From Salinicoccus sediminis (GTDB lineage Bacteria > Bacillota > Bacilli > Staphylococcales > Salinicoccaceae), in contig NZ_LAYZ01000024.1 in NCBI RefSeq assembly GCF_000986795.1, positions 62,001 through 126,000 on the forward strand: 64,000 nucleotides of DNA. The letters run 5' to 3'. Of the stretch, positions 47,680-57,704 are shown in pieces; positions within the stretch are counted from its first letter, which is position 1, and each line of letters opens with the position of its first letter. A model generated the notes under the pieces. It did not search any database. It saw only the letters and a list, made by a program, of their open reading frames with translations, and was not told where the DNA came from. The translations under genes and the position numbers were made by a program.

Positions 47680-49407
47680 TTATGCCCTGTTTGTATACTC
47701 TTCAACAAGCGCGAGCACTTCTTCTGTTTCTGCACATTCAACTGCAGACAGTGCAAGCTGTTCCATGTCTGTTTTCTTGAGACCGGAAATCTGTTTGCGC
47801 GCTTTCAACACGGATGACGCACTCATCGAGAATTCATCGAGGCCGAGGCCGAGCAGCAGTGGAATTGCTTTTTCGTCCCCTGCCATTTCTCCGCACATGC
47901 CTGCCCATTTTCCTTCTTTATGGGCTGCATTCACCACCATCTGGATCAGTCGCAGAAGTGCCGGATGATATGGCTGGTACAGGTAGCTGACTGCTTCATT
48001 CATGCGGTCTGCCGCCATTGTATACTGAATCAGGTCGTTTGTACCGATGGAGAAGAAGTCCACAACTTTCGCGAACTGGTCTGCGATGATTGCAGCGGAA
48101 GGTATCTCAATCATGATTCCGACTTCGATATCTTCTTTTACATCTGTACCTTCGGATACAAGTTTATCTTTCTCTTCGATAAGGAGTGCTTTCGCACGAT
48201 TGAACTCATCGATTGTAGCGATCATCGGGAACATGATCTTCAGATTGCCGTGTGCACTTGCACGCAGCAGTGCCCGGAGCTGGGTTCTGAACAGTTCCTG
48301 ATTATCCAGTGTCATGCGCACTGCACGATAACCGAGGAACGGGTTCATTTCCTTGGGCAGGTCCAGGTAAGGAAGCTCTTTGTCTCCGCCTACATCAAGC
48401 GTACGGACAACGACGGGCTTTCCGTCCATGCCTTCGAGCACTTTTTTGTATGCTTCATACTGTTCCTCTTCACTCGGAATTTCGTTTCTGCCCATGTACA
48501 GGAATTCTGTACGGTACAGCCCGATGCCTTCTCCACCGTTCGCAGTGACACCTTCCAGGTCATCCGGCGTGCCGATGTTTGCTGCGAGCTCCACTTCGAC
48601 GCCGTCCATTGTTTTGGATGGTTCATCGACCAGCTTCAGCAACTCGGCTTTCTCTTCCTCTACTTTAGCCGCTTTCTCTTCGTAGGCTTTGATCTCTGTT
48701 TCAGACGGTTCCACGATGACGTCGCCCGCACTGCCGTCAACGATGATCTGATCTCCGACTTTGACAGCTTCAGTAACTTCCTTCGTCCCCACTACTGCAG
48801 GGATTTCAAGTGAACGGGACATGATTGCCGAATGTGAGGTGCGGCCGCCGATATTTGTGACAAAGCCTTTGACGAATTTCTTGTCGAGCTGTGCTGTATC
48901 TGAAGGTGTCAGATCTTCAGCCACGATGACGACCGGTTGGTCGATATTGCTCGGGTCCGGCAGTTCTTTGCCGAGAATATGGGCAAGGACACGCTTGGAC
49001 ACATCTTTGATGTCCGCCGCCCTTTCCTTCATGTATTCGTTATCCATGCCTTCGAAAATGGCCACGAACTGGTCGCGTGTGTCAACAAGCGACTGTGCAG
49101 CGCTTTTCTTTTCGTTGCGGATGCCATCTTCAATCGGCCCGAGAAATTCAGGATCGTCCAGAACGAGCAGGTGCGCATCAAAAATCGCCGCATGCTCAGG
49201 GCCGACCGCTTCCTCTGCATGATTTCTTATCTTGGTTACTTCAACTTTGGATTGGTTGAAAGCGCCTTTAAAGCGTTCAACTTCCTGGTCCGCCTGGGAG
49301 TCTTCAATGGAAGCCTCCCGGATCGTCAGGTCCGGTTCCTCAAGTGAATATGCCGCAGCGATCGCTACACCATCACTTGCTCCAATCCCTTTGAGAATTT
49401 TAGACAT
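47680..49407 (-). CDS. ptsI: Phosphoenolpyruvate-protein phosphotransferase (PTS enzyme I)
   Basis: This 575-residue enzyme takes phosphate from phosphoenolpyruvate and passes it to HPr. Domains are the helical HPr-binding and swivel part with [20 protein letters not shown] (phospho-His), then a C-terminal TIM barrel with [20 protein letters not shown], and [17 protein letters not shown]. Its start overlaps the ptsH stop by one base. It is the central phosphate donor for sugar uptake. Confidence 0.97.
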   Translation of the reverse strand: MSKILKGIGASDGVAIAAAYSLEEPDLTIREASIEDSQADQEVERFKGAFNQSKVEVTKIRNHAEEAVGPEHAAIFDAHLLVLDDPEFLGPIEDGIRNEKKSAAQSLVDTRDQFVAIFEGMDNEYMKERAADIKDVSKRVLAHILGKELPDPSNIDQPVVIVAEDLTPSDTAQLDKKFVKGFVTNIGGRTSHSAIMSRSLEIPAVVGTKEVTEAVKVGDQIIVDGSAGDVIVEPSETEIKAYEEKAAKVEEEKAELLKLVDEPSKTMDGVEVELAANIGTPDDLEGVTANGGEGIGLYRTEFLYMGRNEIPSEEEQYEAYKKVLEGMDGKPVVVRTLDVGGDKELPYLDLPKEMNPFLGYRAVRMTLDNQELFRTQLRALLRASAHGNLKIMFPMIATIDEFNRAKALLIEEKDKLVSEGTDVKEDIEVGIMIEIPSAAIIADQFAKVVDFFSIGTNDLIQYTMAADRMNEAVSYLYQPYHPALLRLIQMVVNAAHKEGKWAGMCGEMAGDEKAIPLLLGLGLDEFSMSASSVLKARKQISGLKKTDMEQLALSAVECAETEEVLALVEEYTNRA

Positions 49408-49673
49408 TATTCAGTCAGTCCTTCTTTAGAAAGAGTTTCAGTGATTGCTTCAAGTGCCTCCGCTTCGTCTTTCCCTTCAGCATAGACAGTGACTTCAGAG
49501 TCCTTGCCGACGCCGAGTGACATTACACCCATGATGGACTTGAGGTTCACCTTTTTGGCATTGTATTCAAGCTGGATGTCAGAATCGAATTTGGATGCTG
49601 TCTGTACCAGTATTGTTGCCGGTCTCGCGTGGATTCCCGTTTCGTCTGTGATCAAGTAAGATTTTTGTTCCAT
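49407..49673 (-). CDS. ptsH: Phosphocarrier protein HPr
   Basis: This 88-residue carrier has the phosphorylated His15 in TGIHARPA and the regulatory Ser46 in [11 protein letters not shown], which HPr kinase modifies so that HPr can act with CcpA. Thus it is linked to the cre sites found at pyc and ilvB. AAAAGGAG lies upstream of the ATG. The 228-bp gap upstream (49674-49901) holds a probable TTGGCA/TAGAAT pair with a loose 19-nt spacing. I see no cre there. Confidence 0.97.
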   Translation of the reverse strand: MEQKSYLITDETGIHARPATILVQTASKFDSDIQLEYNAKKVNLKSIMGVMSLGVGKDSEVTVYAEGKDEAEALEAITETLSKEGLTE

Positions 49674-49865
49674 TATGCAGTCTCCTTTTGCTTGGCTATG
49701 ATTTATTTAAAGTGAGTTCATGATTGTTAAACATGATTACCTATATTCTATCACGTTTCATTCCGGTATTGCCAATATACCACTAACATTGTATACATAA
49801 ACTTTACAATTTCCGTCCCTGCCGGGACATATTTTGACTCACACTCCATTTATATCATATCAGGT

Positions 49866-49895
49866 GACAAAAGGCACCCCCGAAGGAGTGCCTTT
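49866..49895 (-). terminator. intrinsic terminator after the DUF697-like gene
   Basis: AAAGGCAC and GTGCCTTT arms with a 10-nt loop are followed on the minus strand by TTTTGTC. Confidence 0.8.
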
Positions 49896-49901
49896 CACAA
49901 A

Positions 49902-50357
49902 TTAGACCAATGTCTGCTGCCTTAGAGCAGCGGCGCATTTTTCGATATGATCGTTCCCGAGCTTCTTCATCACCATATAGCTGACGAATGCGCCGACTGC
50001 CTGTCCGATGATGGGGACAAACCGGAAAGCCCGTCTGCTTGAGCCTTTCACTATCCTTTTTATGAGGAACTTTGTCGTCTGACGTCCGACGAATTCACTT
50101 CCCATGCTCGTTGCCATCACGGCCGCCCGGTTCTTCATGTCATCCGACAAGCCGCTGACCTGCTTATGGTCCAATTCGAATATTTCTTCTATCTCACCCG
50201 TTATGTCATTCATCAGTTTCATATCAGTGCCGATATCGAGAAACGGAATGGGAAGCGCTGCAGCGATGGAGGAAAACCGCGCTTTCCTCTTCACCAGTTC
50301 ACGCGCTTCTCTTTCTTTTTCCGATATCTGCTCCACTGTCATCGGGTATGCACTCAT
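49902..50357 (-). CDS. DUF697-like small protein
   Basis: This 151-residue protein has an N-terminal charged helix, then the amphipathic hydrophobic segment ARFSSIAAALPIPFLDIGTD and a second hydrophobic glycine-rich hairpin (FRFVPIIGQAVGAFVSYMVM). That arrangement is typical of DUF697/YcjF-like proteins and may insert in the membrane. The function is unknown. In Staphylococcus a gene of this kind also precedes ptsH. I chose ATG at 50357 because AAGGAG lies 8 nt upstream. Confidence 0.7.
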   Translation of the reverse strand: MSAYPMTVEQISEKEREARELVKRKARFSSIAAALPIPFLDIGTDMKLMNDITGEIEEIFELDHKQVSGLSDDMKNRAAVMATSMGSEFVGRQTTKFLIKRIVKGSSRRAFRFVPIIGQAVGAFVSYMVMKKLGNDHIEKCAAALRQQTLV

Positions 50358-50437
50358 GAACAAAACTCCTTCGTCTGTGAATTTTCGTTACATGCGTATA
50401 TATACCCATTTTCATATTATTGTTAAACCTGACGGCT

Positions 50438-51610
50438 TCAGTGCATCCTCACCGTTACCACTTTCAGATACTTCCCTTTTTTGTAGCCTTTGACCGTCAC
50501 AAAATCTTTCGGCAGGCCTTTTACATCCTCGATCGTGTATGGATGCCCGGTATTCTCAAGCGTGGCGCCGATCTGCTTTTTGAACTGGTTCAATGTGTTT
50601 GTCTCCAGGTTCTGGCTGAGGATCAGCGTGCCGCCCCCATCAAGCACTTTGAGTGCTTCAATGATAAGCTTTGGATAATCGCGGTCCACCTTGAACACTT
50701 TCTTCTTGTATCTCGAGAAACTCGGCGGATCGATCAGGATCGTATCATAGCTGTGATTGTTCCTCGCTGCGTACTTCAGGAATTCAAAAGTCTCCATTAT
50801 ATATATCCTGTGTGCATCCAGCGGCAGATTATTATTATTGAAATTGTCTGTGACGAGCTCCTTCGTCCGGTTCGCAAGATCGACGCTCGTCGTTGCCATG
50901 CCGCCAAGGGCGGCAGAGATTGAAAATGTCCCGCTGTAGGCGAAAAGATTTAGGAAAGTCCGACCGCCTGTCTGGTTTTTCATGAGTGAGCGGCGCGTCT
51001 CCCTCTGGTCCAGGAACAGCCGTGTCATCGGTCCGTCCTCGAGATGGACTGAAAAGCGCTGTCCGGATTCGAGCACGGTGATCGGAAATTCCACATTGCC
51101 GCTCACCCGCCGGTTTTCTATCTGCATGCGCCCCTCTGCACTGAACCGGGTCTGTTCTGTAACAGAATCCGGTTTTAATCTTACCATCAGTTCCTTTATG
51201 ATGAGGTCGCGGATCTTATAGATGCCCCGGCTGTAGAAAGTCACGAGCAGGTGGTTGTCATAATAATCGACTGTGAGACCGCCGAGGCCGTCCCCGATTT
51301 CATTGAACAGGCGGAAGGCATTCGTATCCTCCTGGTTGAATAAAGGGCCTCTCGCCCCAATCGCCGCTTCAATCCTTGCTGCTATGAAATCGCGGTCAAT
51401 GGCTTCCTCCCTGTCCGACAGTATCCAGCCGGCCGTCTTCTGCTCGAAACTGATCATGGCGATGCCGATGAGCCTGCCGAAGTGATCGGTCACCCTGACT
51501 ATTTCCCCGTCCTTTAAAAATGTATCATCGCTCAGGTCATCGCGTTCGATGTTGAGCTGTCCGTTGGCATATGCCTTCTCCATTCCACGCTTCAGCTGGA
51601 CTGTATTCAT
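50438..51610 (-). CDS. Class I rRNA cytosine methyltransferase, RlmI-like
   Basis: This 390-residue protein has an N-terminal PUA-like domain (to about 75), a linker domain, and a Rossmann methyltransferase domain with LNLFAYSGTFSISAALGG for SAM binding and ILIDPPSFSR for catalysis. It resembles RlmI (23S rRNA m5C1962) and Bacillus YwbD. The exact target base is not shown by sequence. Its ATG overlaps the hutG stop (ATGA), so translation is coupled. Confidence 0.88.
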   Translation of the reverse strand: MNTVQLKRGMEKAYANGQLNIERDDLSDDTFLKDGEIVRVTDHFGRLIGIAMISFEQKTAGWILSDREEAIDRDFIAARIEAAIGARGPLFNQEDTNAFRLFNEIGDGLGGLTVDYYDNHLLVTFYSRGIYKIRDLIIKELMVRLKPDSVTEQTRFSAEGRMQIENRRVSGNVEFPITVLESGQRFSVHLEDGPMTRLFLDQRETRRSLMKNQTGGRTFLNLFAYSGTFSISAALGGMATTSVDLANRTKELVTDNFNNNNLPLDAHRIYIMETFEFLKYAARNNHSYDTILIDPPSFSRYKKKVFKVDRDYPKLIIEALKVLDGGGTLILSQNLETNTLNQFKKQIGATLENTGHPYTIEDVKGLPKDFVTVKGYKKGKYLKVVTVRMH

Positions 51611-52512
51611 CTGAAAGTCTCCTTTTCTGTCATGAACCTGTGGAACAGGCTGGCTGCCAGTCCGCTGGTACGGTCATCGATATCAAGCCGCGGTGCCACT
51701 TCGCTGATGTCGAAGCTCACGATGTTCGGAAGTTTCGCAAGGCTCCCGACCAACCCGTGCACTTCCGAGGCTGTAAAACCGTTCGGTGACGGTGCGCTCG
51801 TCCCGGGCGCCACTCCCTGCTGCACGGAATCCATGCACAGTGTTGCAAATACAGCGTCATATGCCTCAAGTGATTCAAGCGACTCTTCAAATATCCCGGT
51901 ATTCCTCACATCTTCGATCAGCGCATATTTGACGCCGAATGCATCCGCAGTGTCGAATAAAGTTTTTGTATTCCCTCCGGGCTGGATGCCGAACACGAAA
52001 TAGTCGATGTTTCCATCCCCGGTCAGTATCTGATGGAACATCGTACCAGAAGACGGAGCCTCATCGCGCATATCGAAATGTGCATCCAGATTCACGACGG
52101 CGACTTTGGCATCCGGGTACTGTCTGCGCACGCCAAGATAATGGCCGTACAGTGTTTCGTGCCCGCCGCCCACGATCATCGGGAACTGGCCGTTGGCGAA
52201 GACTTCGGCCACGCATTCACCGAGTGCCTCCTGTGATGCTTCCAGGTCCTGTTCGCCGGTGATGCTGCCGTAGTCGTAGACAGTATCCGTATAAGGGAGG
52301 GAAGCCATCTTTTCCCTGACTTTATACGGCCCCTCCTTCGCACCGAGACGCCCCTTGTTGCGGTGCACACCTTCCTCGGAACAGAAGCCGATGAAGGCCG
52401 GTCTGCCGACCAAGGCATCCTCCGACCATTGTTTTACCACCTGGTGGAACCGTTCCGGTTTGTTTTCGTCATCAATGCGGCCGCTGTATTCATGATGCTT
52501 TAATCTTTTCAT
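51607..52512 (-). CDS. hutG: Formimidoylglutamase-like protein (arginase family, HutG)
   Basis: This 301-residue metalloenzyme-type protein has the manganese motifs GGGHETLYGHY and VNLDAHFDMR, followed by CMDSVQQGVAPGTSAPSPNG. The last motif lacks the usual Asp-x-Asp spacing of arginases but is similar to staphylococcal HutG. The family cleaves formimidoylglutamate to glutamate and formamide in histidine breakdown. No other hut genes lie nearby, so the role here is uncertain. I chose ATG at 52512, 8 nt after AAGGGGG. It overlaps the end of the auxA-like gene by 23 bp. Confidence 0.85.
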   Translation of the reverse strand: MKRLKHHEYSGRIDDENKPERFHQVVKQWSEDALVGRPAFIGFCSEEGVHRNKGRLGAKEGPYKVREKMASLPYTDTVYDYGSITGEQDLEASQEALGECVAEVFANGQFPMIVGGGHETLYGHYLGVRRQYPDAKVAVVNLDAHFDMRDEAPSSGTMFHQILTGDGNIDYFVFGIQPGGNTKTLFDTADAFGVKYALIEDVRNTGIFEESLESLEAYDAVFATLCMDSVQQGVAPGTSAPSPNGFTASEVHGLVGSLAKLPNIVSFDISEVAPRLDIDDRTSGLAASLFHRFMTEKETFR

Positions 52513-53734
52513 TATCATTACCCCCTTCAAAGTCTTTGAATATGCTGATCAGCACAAGCGGTGTCGATACCACTACGAGCAGGATGTTGAACGGCAGGAT
52601 GAAAAGTGAGAGTTCGACATCATTGAACAGTGTGATGAAAAGGCTCGTCGTGAGCTTCAGCCACAGGAGTACGATGATGATCATCTGCCGGTGATAGAAT
52701 TTGTTCTGTGTCATATTGAAAAACGTAAAGAACAGATAGGCGACAGCGAGTGCAAGCGCCAGGAACAGGTTCACCCATTCGTAGATGTATTTCATCTGCG
52801 AAATCCTGAAATAGCCTTCTGTGAATACGCCGTGGCGGTTGTTGAACTCTATCAGTATGAAGAACAGGACAATCGTGCCCAAAAGGAGTTCGACATAGTT
52901 TGCCTTCAGCCATGACGGAAAGTCGACTTCAAGGAAATTTTTCGTCCGCTCGAGCAGTCTGTTCCTGAAATCATAAAGTTTTTCCGAGAATCCGAGGAAC
53001 TGGTTCGGATCGAGCTTCTGGCGCCTGTTCTTCCTGGACAGTGCCGCATCCTCCTCTTTCCTCGGTTTCTTGAGCAGGTTTTTGGACTTGGACAGGAACA
53101 CCCCGACACCAAGAGAGAGCAGCGACAGCACCCAGATCAGCGTAAAGAATGTGTTTATCGACAGTACATCCGTCGGGGTCGTCGCCCTCTCGATATTGGA
53201 ATACACGGCGTTCTGCGTAAAGAAATAGGCGATTCCGTACACTGCAAGAATGATCATATAGTGCTCTTTCCGGTGTGCGGGGTCCAGGTATTCATTGAAT
53301 ATGTTATAAAGCATATGGACGATGAACGCCAGCAGATACAGCAGTGAGAACCACCCGTATACCTGGTGCATCAGGACGGTCGTTATGATGAACAGGAAGA
53401 ATGACAGACCGATGAAGAAGAACGACAGGCCTGTATCATAATCCGTCGTCTGTCTGATCGTCTGTGCAATCTTCAGCATCACACCGCCGAAAATTATGAT
53501 GAGTATACCGGCGATGATCGGAAATTCACCGATCAGCATACTCAGGACAGTAGTCCCTTCCAGGAAGAATGCATTAACCAGATCGAAGACCGTCCTGATT
53601 GCAGACTCATCCACCTCCGCTGTTCCGCTGCGGATATGCCCTGTATTGAATAGTACGAATATGCCAAGCAGCACAAAGAATACACCGAGCAGTATACTGA
53701 TATGGACTTCGCTCTGCTGTTTGATCTTTTTCAT
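52490..53734 (-). CDS. auxA: Polytopic membrane protein, probable AuxA homologue
   Basis: This 414-residue protein has about ten hydrophobic helices in two groups, with a basic cytoplasmic loop (about 215-260, KNLLKKPRKEEDAALSRKNR) between them. It has no known catalytic motif. In Staphylococcus aureus AuxA, a ten-helix protein that stabilises lipoteichoic acid, is encoded at this place between purD and the rRNA methyltransferase-ptsHI genes. I base the name on position and topology from memory, so it is moderate. It starts the auxA-hutG-rlmI-like unit. Confidence 0.65.
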   Translation of the reverse strand: MKKIKQQSEVHISILLGVFFVLLGIFVLFNTGHIRSGTAEVDESAIRTVFDLVNAFFLEGTTVLSMLIGEFPIIAGILIIIFGGVMLKIAQTIRQTTDYDTGLSFFFIGLSFFLFIITTVLMHQVYGWFSLLYLLAFIVHMLYNIFNEYLDPAHRKEHYMIILAVYGIAYFFTQNAVYSNIERATTPTDVLSINTFFTLIWVLSLLSLGVGVFLSKSKNLLKKPRKEEDAALSRKNRRQKLDPNQFLGFSEKLYDFRNRLLERTKNFLEVDFPSWLKANYVELLLGTIVLFFILIEFNNRHGVFTEGYFRISQMKYIYEWVNLFLALALAVAYLFFTFFNMTQNKFYHRQMIIIVLLWLKLTTSLFITLFNDVELSLFILPFNILLVVVSTPLVLISIFKDFEGGNDNEKIKAS

Positions 53735-53931
53735 TCAGTTTCACCTCAATCCATTCCCATTATAGAGGATTATCCTTCACAATGCATTGAATCATAATAC
53801 CGGCGGACACATAAATTTTCATGGCGGCGGTAAACCATGTTTATCATACATGACCTCTGGGTATCTATTAATAATACAGATGAGAAATAATATTATATGA
53901 TATCTATACCTGATTGGGAGTGATGACACAA

Positions 53932-54123
53932 ATGAGTTTCAAAGATGAGAAAGATAAAAAAGAAGAACTGGAAGACGCTGCCGAAGAGGCGCGTGAGCAG
54001 GAGAATCCTGCCGAGGAAGTAGAGAAGAACGAAGACCGTAAAGTGCCAAAGGGCAAAGACATCGAAAGCGACGAGGAAGGCACCGACCGGACTGAAAAGG
54101 AAATCCAGGATTCATTTGAATAG
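53932..54123 (+). CDS. Small acidic protein, 63 residues
   Basis: This protein is composed mostly of Glu, Asp, Lys and Arg (SFKDEKDKKEELEDAAEEAR...), with no hydrophobic core, and is likely disordered or a single helix. GGGAGTG lies 9 nt before the ATG at 53932. It is divergent from the auxA-like gene. I do not recognise a family. Since no clear plus-strand terminator follows at once, the transcript may run to the hairpin at 54286. The 54124-54285 stretch shows nothing else. Confidence 0.55.
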   Translation: MSFKDEKDKKEELEDAAEEAREQENPAEEVEKNEDRKVPKGKDIESDEEGTDRTEKEIQDSFE

Positions 54124-54285
54124 GCTGAATGGAAAAACCATAGAAGCAGTACCAGGTATCCGCTGTCTTTGATTTGTAAGTTACAGTTTACCGGACAGGA
54201 ACGTTGTACTTTGCACTGTAAATCCGCAGATGTTTCGATTGATGGAAAACAGTTTGAAGAGACCTCGGATGCCTGTGGAATAAGC

Positions 54286-54316
54286 AATACCCCGGACGCT
54301 TTTCATCCGGGGTATT
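54286..54316. terminator. terminator at the end of the pur operon
   Basis: The 11-bp arms AATACCCCGGA and TCCGGGGTATT with a 9-nt loop lie 28 bp after the purD stop. T runs on both sides are short. Confidence 0.7.
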
Positions 54317-54343
54317 TCAGTGTTCCCATATTGTTTGGATTCA

Positions 54344-55588
54344 TCATAAAGCTCTGTGGGCAATATCTTTTCTGAAGAACAGTTCGCCCTCCTCAAACTT
54401 CACCTGCCCGACATTTTCGTATGCCGTCTCCACTGCCTGATCCACTGTTTCACCATAGCCTGTGACGAGCAGGACCCGGCCGCCGGATGTCATATAGAGA
54501 CCATCCATATCCTGGCATAATCCGCTGATATAGCAGTTTTCACGGACGGCATCGAACTCTACATACTTATCTTTTTGATAAGCTTTCGGATATCCGTGAC
54601 TTGCGAGCATGACGCCGACCATGCACCCGGGTTTGAAGCGGAGCTCGAAAGGCTCTTTGCGGTGGACTTTCTCCAGTACCTCGCCGAGATCATCCTCCAT
54701 CATCGACAGAAGGATTTGGGCCTCCGGGTCCCCGAAGCGGGCATTGAACTCTATCACTTTGACACCGTCTGCAGTCACCATGGCGCCGAGGTAGAGGATG
54801 CCGAAATAATCAAGCCCCTCCTCCACCATGCCTTTGGCGACGGGCCTGACGATTTTCTCGATCGCTTCAGCGCGGTGGGATTCACCGATATGGCTGACGG
54901 GCGCATAGGCGCCCATGCCGCCCGTATTGGGACCGGTGTCCCCGTCGAATGCCCGCTTATGGTCCTGTGCAATCATCTCGAACGGATGGGTATATTCACC
55001 ATTGACGAGCACCATGAGTGAGAACTCTTCCCCTTCCAGGAACTCTTCGATGACAATCGTCCCGACCTCGCCCATCAGTTCATCCAGGCCGGCCAGCGCT
55101 TCATCCATATCCATCGCAACCACTACGCCTTTGCCTGCAGCAAGACCGTCTTTTTTCAGGACGATCGGAGTGCCCTCGCGCTCGATATAGGCACGGGCCG
55201 CTTCGTAATCATCAAAACGCGCAAACTTCGCCGTCGGTATATGGTATTTTTCCATCAGTTCTTTAGTGAAGGCTTTGGAGGACTCCATCTGCGCCTCTTT
55301 CCTTCTCGGACCGAACACTCTGATGCCGTGCTCATCCTCGAGGTAATCCACGATACCTGCAGTCAGTGGTGCTTCCGGTCCGACAACCACCCACTCGACT
55401 TCATTCTCGAGACAGACGCCGGCAATGGCTTCGAAATCATTTTCCGTAACACCGTGGATCACCTCGGCAACATCGGACATTCCGGCATTACCGGGTATCG
55501 CAAATATCCGGTCTACTTTACTGGATTCTGCAAATTTTCTCACTAAAGCGTGTTCGCGGCCTCCGCCGCCGATCACCGCTACATTCAT
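54344..55588 (-). CDS. purD: Phosphoribosylamine-glycine ligase (PurD)
   Basis: This 414-residue ATP-grasp enzyme joins glycine to phosphoribosylamine. It starts MNVAVIGGGGREHAL, has VLKKDGLAAGKGVVVA in the ATP-grasp fold, and RFGDPEAQ near the metal site. I chose ATG at 55588 with AAAGGAG upstream. An in-frame start at 55639 has no ribosome site. It is the last pur gene, 68 bp after purH. Confidence 0.96.
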   Translation of the reverse strand: MNVAVIGGGGREHALVRKFAESSKVDRIFAIPGNAGMSDVAEVIHGVTENDFEAIAGVCLENEVEWVVVGPEAPLTAGIVDYLEDEHGIRVFGPRRKEAQMESSKAFTKELMEKYHIPTAKFARFDDYEAARAYIEREGTPIVLKKDGLAAGKGVVVAMDMDEALAGLDELMGEVGTIVIEEFLEGEEFSLMVLVNGEYTHPFEMIAQDHKRAFDGDTGPNTGGMGAYAPVSHIGESHRAEAIEKIVRPVAKGMVEEGLDYFGILYLGAMVTADGVKVIEFNARFGDPEAQILLSMMEDDLGEVLEKVHRKEPFELRFKPGCMVGVMLASHGYPKAYQKDKYVEFDAVRENCYISGLCQDMDGLYMTSGGRVLLVTGYGETVDQAVETAYENVGQVKFEEGELFFRKDIAHRAL

Positions 55589-55656
55589 AAGTCTGCTCCT
55601 TTCAGTGTAAGAGGGGCTCCCATGTCCGCTCGGGACCATCTGTTTTACCTGCCATA

Positions 55657-57138
55657 TTAATGTTTGAAGTGGCGCATGCCTGTAACAACCATCGCCATGT
55701 CATGAACGTCACAGTAGTCGATGGATTCCTGATCCCGCTTGGAACCGCCGGGCTGGATAATGGACTTTATGCCGTGTTCATGCGCAAGTTCGACGGTATC
55801 CGGCATCGGGAAGAATCCGTCGCTTGCCATGACGACATTGTCTCCGAGCTCAAGCGCCCGTTCGATTGCGATTTTCAGAGCACCGACGCGGTTCATCTGT
55901 CCCGCGCCGATTCCCACTGTCTGCCGGTCGTTCGCAAGGACGATGGCATTGCTTTTGACGTGTTTGGCCACTTCCCAGGCAAGGGCCATGGCTTTCATCT
56001 GGTCCCTGGTCGGGCTGGCTTTTGTAACCACTTTGATGTCCTCTTCCCTGAGTGAACCGGTATCCTCAGACTGCACAAGGTAACCCCCGGATACACTGAC
56101 AAACTCCTCAGCATGCTCATCTTCATGGAAGTCCACTTCGAGCAGGCGGACGTTCTTCTTCTGTGTCAGTACTTCCAGCGCCGCTTCATTGAAGGAAGGG
56201 GCGATGATCACTTCGAGGAAGATGCTGTGGAGCTGCTCGGCGGTCTCCTTATCCACCGTCTTGTTCAGTGCGACAATGCCGCCGAATATGGACTGGGAGT
56301 CTGCTTCATGCGCATTTTTGAACGCCTCTGCAACCGTCTCCCCTGTACCCACGCCGCACGGATTCATATGCTTCACTGCCACAGCTGCCGGCATGTCGAA
56401 TTTCTTTGCCAGCGCAAAGGCCGCATCCGCATCCCGCAGATTGTTGTAGGAAAGCGCCTTGCCATGAAGAACATCCGCATTCAGGATGGTATTGTGCTTA
56501 TCCGATGTGCGGACGAGACGGGCGGTCTGATGCGGATTCTCCCCGTAGCGCAGCGCCTCCTCCGCCTGGCTGAAATGATTCACGATCGCCTGGTCGTAAT
56601 CATTCGTGTGGCTGAACACTTTGATCATCAGACCCCGCCGGTATGTAATATCCAGAGTGTCCTCCTCTATCTTCTGGATCACTTCCCCGTAATCCTCAGG
56701 ATCAACGACCGTCGTCACATGGCTGAAATTCTTCGCTGCGGCGCGCAGCATCGTCGGGCCGCCGATATCGATGTTCTCGACCGCTTCATTTTCTGTGACC
56801 TCTTCTTTCCTGACGGTCTCCTTGAAGGGATAGAGGTTGACGGCTACGAGGTCGATCGTTTCAATGCCGTTCTTTTTCAGTTCTTCCATATGCTCCGGAT
56901 TGTCCCGGTCGGCAAGTATGCCGCCGTGTACTGCCGGATGGAGCGTCTTGACACGGCCGTCCATGATCTCTTCAAAATCTGTCAGGGCGTCTACGCCTTT
57001 GACTGCCACCCCGAAGGATTCAATTGCTTTCTTTGTCCCTCCGGTCGAATAGATTTCATAATCATTCCGGACAAGACCGCGGACGAAAGCTTCCAGACCA
57101 CTTTTATCAGAAACGCTGATCAATGCTTTTTTCATCAT
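55657..57138 (-). CDS. purH: Bifunctional AICAR transformylase/IMP cyclohydrolase (PurH)
   Basis: This 493-residue enzyme performs the last two steps to IMP. The N-terminal MGS-like IMP cyclohydrolase domain (1-150) starts [14 protein letters not shown]. The transformylase domain has [12 protein letters not shown] with the catalytic Lys-His. The start ATG (57138) overlaps the purN stop. A second ATG at 57135 is slightly better placed after AAGGTG. Confidence 0.96.
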   Translation of the reverse strand: MMKKALISVSDKSGLEAFVRGLVRNDYEIYSTGGTKKAIESFGVAVKGVDALTDFEEIMDGRVKTLHPAVHGGILADRDNPEHMEELKKNGIETIDLVAVNLYPFKETVRKEEVTENEAVENIDIGGPTMLRAAAKNFSHVTTVVDPEDYGEVIQKIEEDTLDITYRRGLMIKVFSHTNDYDQAIVNHFSQAEEALRYGENPHQTARLVRTSDKHNTILNADVLHGKALSYNNLRDADAAFALAKKFDMPAAVAVKHMNPCGVGTGETVAEAFKNAHEADSQSIFGGIVALNKTVDKETAEQLHSIFLEVIIAPSFNEAALEVLTQKKNVRLLEVDFHEDEHAEEFVSVSGGYLVQSEDTGSLREEDIKVVTKASPTRDQMKAMALAWEVAKHVKSNAIVLANDRQTVGIGAGQMNRVGALKIAIERALELGDNVVMASDGFFPMPDTVELAHEHGIKSIIQPGGSKRDQESIDYCDVHDMAMVVTGMRHFKH

Positions 57139-57704
57139 TCGACACCTTCAATCACTTTTTTTAACGCTTTTGGATAGAGTTCATATTCAAGACTGTGGAT
57201 TTTTTCCTCCAGCACTTCAAGTGTATCATTTTCAGAGATTTCAATCGCCTCCTGGGCAATGATTTCGCCTGTATCGATGCCCGAATCCACGAAGTGGACC
57301 GTCACGCCGGTCACCTTCACCCCATAATCATATGCATCGGCTATCCCGTTTTTGCCCTTGAATGAAGGGAGCAGGGACGGATGCAGATTGATGATCCGGT
57401 GCTCATATGTTTCTATGAAGTGGCGTGAGAGTATGCGCATATAGCCTGCAAGCAGCACATACTCCACTTCGAATTCATGCAGTGCTTCGGTTATCGCATG
57501 CTCATGGGCCGCCCCTGATTCAAAATCCCCGCGCTGGAATACGCGCACCGGCACCCCGAGCCTGCCGGCACGCCTGATGGCATGGGCATCCTGTTGATCA
57601 GTGACCATGACTTCTATATCTATGCCGATGCCGCCTGCATGCCTGACGAGATTCTCGAAATTCGAACCGCCGCCCGAGGCAAGTACCGCCGCTTTAACGG
57701 CCAT
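57135..57704 (-). CDS. purN: Phosphoribosylglycinamide formyltransferase (PurN)
   Basis: This 189-residue folate-dependent transformylase shows [13 protein letters not shown], the catalytic N-H-D set in [17 protein letters not shown] and [14 protein letters not shown]. It overlaps purM by 11 bp and purH by 4 bp, so the run is translationally coupled. Confidence 0.96.
   Translation of the reverse strand: MAVKAAVLASGGGSNFENLVRHAGGIGIDIEVMVTDQQDAHAIRRAGRLGVPVRVFQRGDFESGAAHEHAITEALHEFEVEYVLLAGYMRILSRHFIETYEHRIINLHPSLLPSFKGKNGIADAYDYGVKVTGVTVHFVDSGIDTGEIIAQEAIEISENDTLEVLEEKIHSLEYELYPKALKKVIEGVE

Noticed and set aside
49690-49760. Possible cre site upstream of ptsH (ATGAAACGTGATAG)
   Set aside because: The central CG spacing does not fit TGWAANCGNTNWCA.
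51607-52512. hutG as a degenerate arginase missing its second metal Asp motif
   Set aside because: The CMDSVQQGVAPG form is similar to the staphylococcal HutG sequence I remember, so the missing Asp-x-Asp is a family trait rather than decay.
56113-57177. Plus-strand open frames over purH and purL (also 59998-61104)
   Set aside because: Both are shadows of strongly supported purine genes.
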